Shown here: positions 7,645 through 14,822 of the stretch, in pieces
Layout of the letters: each line of letters opens with the position of its first letter
How positions within the stretch are numbered: the stretch's first letter is position 1
Source of the DNA: Bryobacterales bacterium
GTDB taxonomy: Bacteria; Acidobacteriota; Terriglobia; Bryobacterales; Bryobacteraceae
NCBI GenBank assembly: GCA_020847975.1
Contig: JADLBD010000192.1
Span: 1 to 41,729, forward strand
Direction of reading: 5' to 3'
Length of the DNA: 41,729 nt
Made by a program: the position numbers and the translations under genes
Notes under the pieces: model-generated
What the model saw: the letters and a program-made list of their open reading frames with translations, nothing else
Database searches by the model: none
What the model was told of the DNA's origin: nothing

Positions 7645-8835
7645 TCAGGCGTAGCTCGCCACAGCCCCGCGATTCCGCGCCTCGCGGTCAGCGGTAACGC
7701 GCTCGAGGTAGCCGCTTTCTCGGAAGGCTTTCAAAGGATTCTCCGGGGCGCCGCGTGCGCGCCGCCATTCAAGAATCAGGGGCCTCACGTCCGAGGCGAA
7801 GGCTTCCTGCAAGCATTCCTCGGCATCCACGAGGTTGCACGAATCCTGGCGCCTGCTGAGGGCCGCGTGATCGACTAACAGGCTCTTCGCGTAAATCTCC
7901 TGAGCCCGGGTCACGCTTTGGATCATCGCCTCGATTTTTCCCTTCAGGTTGTGGCTCTGGTCAATCATGTAGGCGATGTCCGCCCGCGTTCCAGTCTCCC
8001 ATTCCCACAAGCGGATCTCGTGGAAGATGCGGAAGAGCTGATAAGGGTCGATGCTGCCCAGGGTGAGATCGTCGTCGGCATAGCGGCGGTCGTTGAAGTG
8101 AAATCCCCCCAGCATTCCCTCGGCGAGCAGCCAGGCCACGATCTGTTCGATGTTCTGCGCCTGGTAGTGGTGCCCCAAGTCCACCAGGACCTTCGCCTTC
8201 TCCCCCGCTCCCCGCGCCAGCAGCAGGGCCATGCCCCAATCGGCGATGTCCGTATGATAGAAGGCCGGCTCGAACGGCTTGTACTCGACCAGCATCCGCT
8301 GTCCCTCGCCGAGATGGCCGTGGAGGGCGCGGAGCCCGTCGAGAAACCACTGGCGCCGCTTGCGGATATGCTGGGTGCCCGGATAGTTCGAGCCGTCGGC
8401 AAACCAGAGCGAAATATCCCGGCTGCCCGTGGCCGCGCTGATGCGCGCGCAGCCGGTCATGTGATCGAGCGCCGCCTGGCGTACCGCCGGGTCCGGGTTG
8501 CCGAGCGAGCCATGCTTGTAGCACTGGTCCTGAAACACGTTCGGGTTGATGGAGCCGATGCGCACGCCGTAGCGCGAAGCAATCCGTCCCACGCCGTCCG
8601 CATCCGATACGCCGTTGGGAAAATCCCAAAGAACATGCACTGCCACCGAGGGGCAACATCCGGTGTGGCGGTGAACCTGTCCGGCGTCGCTCAACTTTTC
8701 CTCGATTGTCGAGGCGGCGGCCAGTTGCGTGAATTTCCCGAATCGCGTCCCGGTGTTCGCGAATCCCCACGAGGGAACCTCGATTTCGAAGCGATCCAGG
8801 GCTTCCAGGACCAGCGTGCGTTGTGCATCGTTCAT
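7645..8835 (-). CDS. rhaI: L-rhamnose isomerase (RhaI type)
   Basis: A 396-residue xylose-isomerase-like TIM barrel of the L-rhamnose isomerase subfamily described from Pseudomonas stutzeri and Bacillus, distinct from E. coli RhaA. Diagnostic stretches are PSWGFANTGTRF near residue 20, QVHRHTG, RIGSINPNVFQ, SLWFADGSNYPGT, VEYKPFEPAFYHTD, VDLGHHYQ and GGFHFNDRRYADDDL; the His, Asp and Glu metal ligands in the last four are intact. It converts L-rhamnose to L-rhamnulose in the cytoplasm. No rhamnulokinase or aldolase gene lies nearby, so the next steps are encoded elsewhere or another pathway is used. It is the last gene of an operon after a glucuronoyl esterase and an MFS transporter, which suggests use of rhamnose plus uronate polysaccharides. 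Confidence 0.9.
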   Translation of the reverse strand: MNDAQRTLVLEALDRFEIEVPSWGFANTGTRFGKFTQLAAASTIEEKLSDAGQVHRHTGCCPSVAVHVLWDFPNGVSDADGVGRIASRYGVRIGSINPNVFQDQCYKHGSLGNPDPAVRQAALDHMTGCARISAATGSRDISLWFADGSNYPGTQHIRKRRQWFLDGLRALHGHLGEGQRMLVEYKPFEPAFYHTDIADWGMALLLARGAGEKAKVLVDLGHHYQAQNIEQIVAWLLAEGMLGGFHFNDRRYADDDLTLGSIDPYQLFRIFHEIRLWEWETGTRADIAYMIDQSHNLKGKIEAMIQSVTRAQEIYAKSLLVDHAALSRRQDSCNLVDAEECLQEAFASDVRPLILEWRRARGAPENPLKAFRESGYLERVTADREARNRGAVASYA

Positions 8836-8853
8836 TACTTGGGACTCCCTGTA

Positions 8854-10080
8854 TCAGTCTAATTCCCGCGGCGCGTACTCCGCCCGCACCAGGAAGACAT
8901 AAGCCGCGACGCCAACAATCAGCAGGAATCCGACAGCGCACATCGGGGCGGCGTAGCTCCCCGTGATGTCCTTGAGGAAGCCGGTGACGATTGGGGCGAC
9001 AATTCCGGCAAGATTCGCGGCGCAGTTCTGCACTCCGGCAATGACCCCGATGGAGGCGCCCGGCATGAGCGTCTGCGTGAGCGCCCAATAATTCGCTGTA
9101 GCGAGGCCAAGCCCGCTGAGCGAGACGATGGCGAACCCCAATGCCACATCATTCGATTTCGCCAGAGCGCCCACCAGTTCCGTGCTCGCCAGCAGAAATC
9201 CGGCGATGGTGAACAGCTTTCGCGTCCGCACGGGGTCTGCTCCGCGCGCAATCATACGGTCGGCAACGTATCCGGCAAGAGTGGCCACCACCGCCATGCC
9301 GGCGAAACTGAACCCCGTGAAAGCTCCCGATTTGCTCAATGTCAGGCCGCGGCTTTCCGCGAAATAGGCCGGCAGCCACGTCATGCAGAAGTAGACGAAA
9401 TAGTTATAGCAGAAGGCTCCGAGGACGATCCCCCAGGTGAGGCGCGTACGCAGCAGGCGGGAAAACGGCACGGGTTTCCCCGCCTGCTTCCTCGTGGCCG
9501 CTTCCAATCGCCGGTCGTCGTCCTTCACGAGAATCAGCCAGGGAACCAGCCACAACAGCGAGCCGAGGCCGAGGATGACGAACATGGCACGCCACCCGTG
9601 GTGCACGATGAGAAACGCCGCCACCGGGGCGCCGATGGCCGGTCCCAGCTTGGTCCCGGCCATGTAGACTCCCACAGCCAGGCCGCGCTGCTCTTCCCCG
9701 ATGTGAAACCGGATCCAGCGCAGGCTGGCCGGTGTCACCAGGGCCTCGCCGCACCCGAGCAGGAACCTCAAACCGAGCAAGTGGCCCACCGTCCCGATTC
9801 CCGCCGTGGCGGCGGAAATCAGGCTCCAGAAGGCAAACGCGATGGCATAGGGGATTTTCACCCCGAAGCGGTCCACCACGAAGCCCGCCGGAATCTGGAG
9901 AAACGCGTAAGACCAGAAGAACGCCGAATTCATCAGCCCGCGATCATTGTCCGTGAGCGAAAACTCGTGAATGAAATCCCTGGCGGCAAGAGCTACCGAG
10001 AGGTTCGCCCGGTCGAGATAGGCGATGATCATCCCAAGGCTGAGCAGACAGACGATCCACCAGCGGCGCGCCGCCGTCAT
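8854..10080 (-). CDS. MFS sugar-acid/sugar transporter (ACS family)
   Basis: A 408-residue, 12-helix transporter of the major facilitator superfamily, closest in pattern to the anion:cation symporter (ACS) group that takes up hexuronates, galactonate and related sugars. Landmarks are AYLDRANLSVA in helix 1, the loop after helix 2 with PAGFVVDRFGVK, FLLGCGEALVTPASLRW, and GYVADRMIARGADP before the second half. The ATG at 10080 is used; its A is also the last base of the upstream esterase stop codon (TGATG), so translation is coupled. A TTG one codon earlier is also in frame. With a glucuronoyl esterase upstream and rhamnose isomerase downstream, uptake of a rhamnose- or uronate-containing product is likely but inferred. 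Confidence 0.85.
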   Translation of the reverse strand: MTAARRWWIVCLLSLGMIIAYLDRANLSVALAARDFIHEFSLTDNDRGLMNSAFFWSYAFLQIPAGFVVDRFGVKIPYAIAFAFWSLISAATAGIGTVGHLLGLRFLLGCGEALVTPASLRWIRFHIGEEQRGLAVGVYMAGTKLGPAIGAPVAAFLIVHHGWRAMFVILGLGSLLWLVPWLILVKDDDRRLEAATRKQAGKPVPFSRLLRTRLTWGIVLGAFCYNYFVYFCMTWLPAYFAESRGLTLSKSGAFTGFSFAGMAVVATLAGYVADRMIARGADPVRTRKLFTIAGFLLASTELVGALAKSNDVALGFAIVSLSGLGLATANYWALTQTLMPGASIGVIAGVQNCAANLAGIVAPIVTGFLKDITGSYAAPMCAVGFLLIVGVAAYVFLVRAEYAPRELD

Positions 10081-11345
10081 CAACGCGCCTTCCAGTGCTT
10101 GTCGGCGAAGGTCAGAAACTGCTCCCAGTCATACTCGGTTACATCGTGTTTTCCCGCCCGGATGTGATAGCCGATGGTGTTCATGATGGGCTGGTGCAAT
10201 CCAGGCATCTGATCCGTTCCCAGGCCTGTCGCATGAAACAGGCTGTACACCGGTCCGGCTCCCACGGCGGACAGAAACTCTCCGCGCGGGTCGGCCCACT
10301 GGTCGTCTTCGGCGCTTGCCACGTAGAGCGGCCGCGGCGCAATCAGCGCGAGCAACTCGTGTTGATCCACGGGAAGGGCGGCCACGTCTTTGTTGTATTT
10401 CTTGTAATTGCCGCAGAACCAGTGCGGGAATGAGGTGTTGATGCGCTCGACGGTTTCCCCGAAGTTGCGCCGCGCGAGCGCCGCGCCGCCTTCTCCCGAA
10501 TCGTTGGAGATGACCATGGCAAACCGCTGGTCCGTAGCCCCGGCCCACAGGGCAGCTTTTCCGAGCCGGGAATGCCCCCACACGGCCACATGCTTCGCGT
10601 CGATGTCGCGATCTTTTTCGAAATAATCCATCACGCGGCTCAAGCCCCAGGCCCACGCCGCGAGGGCATTCCACTGGCCGGGATCGGGTGTGGTCTGTCC
10701 CGGGCGGTAGAAATGGGGAATGATGGAATCGGCGAGCGCATCCTTGCGGTCCGGGAAAATGTCGCCGTAATAGACGGTGGCGACTGCGTAGCCGCGGCGG
10801 AGTATGGTTTTCACCTGGAATCTTCCCGCTTCCGTGCCGCGGCTTGCTTCCGTGGCGCGATGGTTTTCCACGCCGGGAGCTTCCCGCATCCAGGCGGTGG
10901 ACATGGTGATACCGGGATCGTTCGCCACCGCGTGGTTGCCTCGGAAGTTCAAACCCAGGAACACGGGGTAGGGACGTTTCGTGTCATTGGGGAGATAAAC
11001 CAACAGGTGCATCTTTTGTTTCGGAGTGAGCCAGATGGTCACCTCTTTGCGCGTCGCATCTCCGCCCAGAGCTTTCGCTTCGCGCGAGGTGACTTCGAAT
11101 TCGAGTTTCGACGGCTTGGGCGCGCTCTTGCCGTAGACCTCGGATTCGAACAGGCGGAAAATTTCCGGCCGCCGCTGGCTTTTCCAGGTGGAGGCATCAC
11201 GCACGGTCTTGCCATTGGCGAGCAGGAGCGGATCGGGCAGCGTGTAGGCGCCGACTTTCGACTCATCGTAGTTAGCCTCAGTCGTGAGGGTTTGCGCGGA
11301 CAAAGTAAGGAAGAGAAAGAAAAAGAGCCAGAGCGGGCGTTTCAT
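10080..11345 (-). CDS. Glucuronoyl esterase-like carbohydrate esterase (CE15-type)
   Basis: A 421-residue exported alpha/beta hydrolase. An N-terminal signal peptide (MKRPLW plus a Phe/Leu-rich core, ending near SAQ at 16-18) is followed by a CE15-like domain: LGLNFRGNHA, RRGYAVATVYYGD, the nucleophile elbow GHSRLGK at 257-263 with Ser259, SNDSGEGGAAL, APRPLYVASAEDDQWADP, and the catalytic His400 in GKHDVTEYDW. CE15 enzymes split ester bonds between 4-O-methyl-glucuronate side chains and lignin alcohols. The start at 11345 gives a normal signal peptide; the frame is open further upstream but that part overlaps the divergent gene. Operon with an MFS transporter and rhamnose isomerase. Confidence 0.87.
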   Translation of the reverse strand: MKRPLWLFFFLFLTLSAQTLTTEANYDESKVGAYTLPDPLLLANGKTVRDASTWKSQRRPEIFRLFESEVYGKSAPKPSKLEFEVTSREAKALGGDATRKEVTIWLTPKQKMHLLVYLPNDTKRPYPVFLGLNFRGNHAVANDPGITMSTAWMREAPGVENHRATEASRGTEAGRFQVKTILRRGYAVATVYYGDIFPDRKDALADSIIPHFYRPGQTTPDPGQWNALAAWAWGLSRVMDYFEKDRDIDAKHVAVWGHSRLGKAALWAGATDQRFAMVISNDSGEGGAALARRNFGETVERINTSFPHWFCGNYKKYNKDVAALPVDQHELLALIAPRPLYVASAEDDQWADPRGEFLSAVGAGPVYSLFHATGLGTDQMPGLHQPIMNTIGYHIRAGKHDVTEYDWEQFLTFADKHWKAR

Positions 11346-11387
11346 CCCTCTGAGGATACCCCCAAATTCGATATGATGTGTGCCACC

Positions 11388-12626
11388 ATGCTTTCCCGAC
11401 GCTCTTTCTTCAGGACCCTCGCTGCCGCCCCCGCGGCATCCTTTCTCACTGGCTACCACCTGATGGCCGCGCCCATGAAGGGGAAGGTGAAAATCCGCGA
11501 CATCAAGACGATGATTCTACAAGGCCCGCGCACGTACACGCTGGTCAAAGTGGAGAGCGATGCCGGGCCGTTCGGCATCGCGGACGCATACGGCAGCCCC
11601 GGCGCCGGTGTCCGCGAGCAGATCAATGCGATCCGGGAGTACTTTATCGGCAAAGACCCGACGCAGATTGACACGCTCATCGTAGGCCTCGGCCCCCATA
11701 GCGACGGCTCCGCGCACCACTTCATGCGCGCGATTGCGGGGATCGAAATGGCGCTCTGGGACTTGAACGGTCATCTTCTCGGTGTCCCGGTGAGCACGCT
11801 GCTTGGCGGGCGGTTCCGGGATAAGGTTCGCGTCTACAACCACGCCGCGCCGCGCAACATGCTTGACAAGGGCTCCGTCCGCGCCTGGGCGGACGCCTGC
11901 CGTGCCGACCCGAGCGGATTCCGCGGCCACAAGTTTGGCCCGCAGCATACCAATCCCAAGGACGACCCCGGCCGCGATCTGGCCAACCGCCGCCTCTCCA
12001 CCGAAGAGCTTCGTAATATCCGCATCGGATTCGAAAACGTGCGCGAGGCTATCGGCTGGGACCACGACATCATGGTCCACAACCACTGGGAATATGACGT
12101 GCGCACCTCCATGCAACTGGCCGAAGCGGTGGCCGATATGAAGCCCCTGTGGCTGGAGGACCCGATGCCGGTGGCCTACACCGATGGCTGGAAGGCGCTC
12201 TGTGCCGCCTCGCGCGTCCCCATTTGCACGGGGGAGAACTGGTTCCGCCGCGCGGACGCAGTTCCCTTCGTCATCAACAATGGCGTGGATATTGTGAATC
12301 CCGACCTGCGCAATACGGGCGGTTTCCTCGAGACCAAGCGTCTGGCCGACCTGGCGGACGCATTCGCAATGCCAGTGGCGAACCACAACACCGGATGCGT
12401 GCTCAACACCATGGCTACCATTCACTGGGCGTCCACGGTCCGCGACTACGTGCATTGTGAAACCGTCATCGGCAGGCGCGACTGGATGGATGACGTCATC
12501 GTCCACGACGGCCTGGTGGTGAAAGATGGGTTCATTCCGGCGCCGGACAAGCCGGGCTTGGGAGTGGAACTCAACCCCGATGTGGTCAAAGCGCATCTTG
12601 CTACGGGCGAGAAGTGGTGGGGCTGA
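11388..12626 (+). CDS. Tat-exported enolase-superfamily enzyme (mandelate racemase/sugar-acid dehydratase-like)
   Basis: A 412-residue protein with a twin-arginine signal (MLSRRSFFRTLAAAPAAS) and then a complete mandelate racemase/muconate lactonizing enzyme fold: N-terminal capping part with SDGSAHHFMRAIAGIEMALWDL, and a barrel with GHKFGPQ, VHNHWEYD, WLEDPMP, CTGENWFRR and ANHNTGCV. These supply the usual metal-binding acids on successive strands and a His near the C-terminal end. The best guess is a dehydratase or epimerase of an acid sugar, but the substrate cannot be read. A periplasmic location is unusual for this superfamily. An alternative ATG at 11376 adds four residues before the Tat signal. 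It is divergent from the esterase operon (42-base gap). Confidence 0.8.
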   Translation: MLSRRSFFRTLAAAPAASFLTGYHLMAAPMKGKVKIRDIKTMILQGPRTYTLVKVESDAGPFGIADAYGSPGAGVREQINAIREYFIGKDPTQIDTLIVGLGPHSDGSAHHFMRAIAGIEMALWDLNGHLLGVPVSTLLGGRFRDKVRVYNHAAPRNMLDKGSVRAWADACRADPSGFRGHKFGPQHTNPKDDPGRDLANRRLSTEELRNIRIGFENVREAIGWDHDIMVHNHWEYDVRTSMQLAEAVADMKPLWLEDPMPVAYTDGWKALCAASRVPICTGENWFRRADAVPFVINNGVDIVNPDLRNTGGFLETKRLADLADAFAMPVANHNTGCVLNTMATIHWASTVRDYVHCETVIGRRDWMDDVIVHDGLVVKDGFIPAPDKPGLGVELNPDVVKAHLATGEKWWG

Positions 12627-12629
12627 AGC

Positions 12630-13457
12630 ATGATCCCGCGCACTATCGCTGTAATGCTGTTCGCTGCCGCCGCCTGCCTGGCTCAGGGTCCGCGCATCCT
12701 CATCGTGACGGACCTGGAGGGAGTGGGCGGCGTCAACAACCCGGACGAGCAGTTGTTGCCCGGCCAGCGCCGCTACATGGAGTCACGCCGCATGCTGACA
12801 GGCGAGACGAATGCGGCGGTGGAAGGCGCCTTCGCGGCCGGAGCCTCGGAGGTCGTCATCTGGGACGGCCATGACGGCAGCCGCACGCTCTCGATTGACG
12901 AGATCGACAGCCGCGCCAAACTGCTCCAGGGGCGGCCGACGCCGGCCAACTACTATCTCTCGGAAAAACTCTATGACGGCATCCTGTTTGTCGGCCAGCA
13001 CGCCATGGCGGGAGCGAAGAACGCCGTTCTCGCCCATTCACAGAGCTTCGGGATGAAGCGCATTACCTTGAACGGAAGAGAGGTGGGCGAACTCGGCCAG
13101 GTGGCCGCCATTGCCGGGTTTTACGATATCCCGGTCATTATGCTCGCCGGTGATGAAGCAGCCTGCGCGGAGATGAAGGAACTTCAGCCGAACGCGGTTA
13201 CCGTGGCCGTCAAGCGGCTGGCCGGTTCCATGTCCACGCTCAGCCTGTCCCATACCGAGGCGAAGCGCCAGATTCAGGCGGCGGCGCGAAAGGCCGTCAC
13301 CGAGGTGCGCCAATACAAACCGTGGAAAATCTCCGGGCCCGTCGAGTTGAAGATGGAGCAGCACCCGCAGCCTCCCCTTCAGCCCACCGGGCGCATTCAG
13401 ATCTACCGGGGAACGAATGTTCTCGAAGCCTACATAGCCTGGCTGGGAAAGCTATAG
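12630..13457 (+). CDS. Exported M55-family (DppA-like D-aminopeptidase) metallopeptidase
   Basis: A 275-residue protein with a Sec signal peptide (MIPRTIAVMLFAAAACLAQ) followed by the M55 fold. Zinc-site motifs are TDLEGVGG just after the signal, WDGHDGSRTL, FVGQHAMAG, and a downstream LAHSQSF. DppA of Bacillus is a decameric cytoplasmic D-aminopeptidase acting on D-Ala peptides; this form is secreted, so a role in cell-wall or environmental peptide breakdown is possible but inferred. Its ATG is three bases after the stop of the enolase-superfamily gene, so they are co-transcribed. The final 25 residues are less conserved. Confidence 0.85.
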   Translation: MIPRTIAVMLFAAAACLAQGPRILIVTDLEGVGGVNNPDEQLLPGQRRYMESRRMLTGETNAAVEGAFAAGASEVVIWDGHDGSRTLSIDEIDSRAKLLQGRPTPANYYLSEKLYDGILFVGQHAMAGAKNAVLAHSQSFGMKRITLNGREVGELGQVAAIAGFYDIPVIMLAGDEAACAEMKELQPNAVTVAVKRLAGSMSTLSLSHTEAKRQIQAAARKAVTEVRQYKPWKISGPVELKMEQHPQPPLQPTGRIQIYRGTNVLEAYIAWLGKL

Positions 13458-13514
13458 CCGGGCGGGTTGCTCCCGGGGCCGAATTGCGAAATGATAGCGG
13501 TCAGGGCAACAACC

Positions 13515-14759
13515 ATGGACGTCACACGAAGAGGTTTCCTCACCGCCACTCTCGGCGCCGCCGCACAGGCGGGCTTGCGTGGTTCCACGAACCAGTATTT
13601 TCAGGTTCACCCGTTCATTGAAGCCAACCCCAAAGCCGTCTTCATCCGCCGGACGCGCGTGGCGGGGCGGTTGGATTTCGCGGGGATGCGGCGCGAGGGG
13701 CTATCGCTTGGGAGAAGCATCTTTCAGCCGAGCGTGAGTTCCGGAATTCCTCTTTCGCACCGTGTGGTGTTGAAGCCTAACGTCCTGTCAGTCACTCGTC
13801 ATGGAAACCAGGTCAATTGGGGCACGGATGCCGATTTTTATGATGGGCTGCTGACGTCTCTCCACGAGACAGGGCTGCGGCGGTTTTATTATGTGGAGGC
13901 CAACTACCGGTCCTCGCGCTGGAGCACGAAATACGACGAAGTGCACGAGCGCCTGGGGGTGGATGTGCTCGATCCGCAGAGGCGGGCGGCGCACTACCAT
14001 CGGGAGTACGGGATGAACTTTGCCACGCCTGACGATGCCGTGGTCTATGGCCGCGTGCCGCACTATCCGCCGATCCATGAGCGGGACACCTGGATGATCA
14101 ACATCGCGAAGTGGCGCTCGCACGGGATGTGCCTGACGCAAGCCTGCAAGAACGCGCAAGGGATGACAGTCTGGCCCTTCCAGCGTTTTTGCCCGGGGTG
14201 GGCGATGGTGACGGGCGTGCCGGATCACATGAAGCCGTTCATCTGCAAAGACGTTGTGGAGCGGGTGAACCGCTATTTCGAGAGCCACCGGCGGATGAAC
14301 TACTCGAGGTATGAGAGTACGGCGGAACTGAGTCCCATACGGCAGGAAATCTGGGCGCACAAGACGTGCGACCATCTGAGCACGCTGAAGTTCGGCCTGC
14401 ACATGATTGAGGCCATCTACGCAAAGAACGAAGATCCGGCCGACCCGGTCAGGGAATTCCTTCCGAACATGGTGATGTTCGCCAAGGATCCGTTCCGGCT
14501 GGACCTGGTGGGATTGTGGCTCGGAGGGCATGAGCCGGGCAATGTTCACTTCTACCGCATCGCCAAGGAGCGGGGGCTGAGCGACACGTTCAATCCCTGG
14601 GATGTGCCGGTGTACGAATGGGACGAAACGGGACCTGTCGCGCGCAAACTGACCGACTTTCCCCGCACCATGTTCAAGACTTACTACCTCCAGAAGGAAG
14701 GCGAACCGCTCTATCACCTGGTGAATGAGCCGTTCGACTACCAGCGCTACAGACTGTGA
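13515..14759 (+). CDS. Tat-exported DUF362-domain protein
   Basis: A 414-residue protein beginning with a Tat-type signal (MDVTRRGFLTATLGAAAQAG). The DUF362-like part shows VVLKPNVLSV, a typical strand-loop of that family, then WMINIAKWRSHGMCLTQACKNAQGM and a C-terminal block with FAKDPFRLDLVGLWLGGHEPGN. No ferredoxin-type CxxCxxC clusters are visible, unlike some DUF362 proteins. Function is unknown. The start was set at 13515 because it opens directly on the Tat motif; an earlier ATG in frame at 13467 would bury it. It follows the M55 gene by 57 bases and likely shares its transcript. Confidence 0.75.
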   Translation: MDVTRRGFLTATLGAAAQAGLRGSTNQYFQVHPFIEANPKAVFIRRTRVAGRLDFAGMRREGLSLGRSIFQPSVSSGIPLSHRVVLKPNVLSVTRHGNQVNWGTDADFYDGLLTSLHETGLRRFYYVEANYRSSRWSTKYDEVHERLGVDVLDPQRRAAHYHREYGMNFATPDDAVVYGRVPHYPPIHERDTWMINIAKWRSHGMCLTQACKNAQGMTVWPFQRFCPGWAMVTGVPDHMKPFICKDVVERVNRYFESHRRMNYSRYESTAELSPIRQEIWAHKTCDHLSTLKFGLHMIEAIYAKNEDPADPVREFLPNMVMFAKDPFRLDLVGLWLGGHEPGNVHFYRIAKERGLSDTFNPWDVPVYEWDETGPVARKLTDFPRTMFKTYYLQKEGEPLYHLVNEPFDYQRYRL

Positions 14760-14822
14760 GGGCTTGTCAAGAAATCCTTTGAGAGCGCGCAACTTTATCC
14801 GCGAGCAACCGTATATGGTCCT

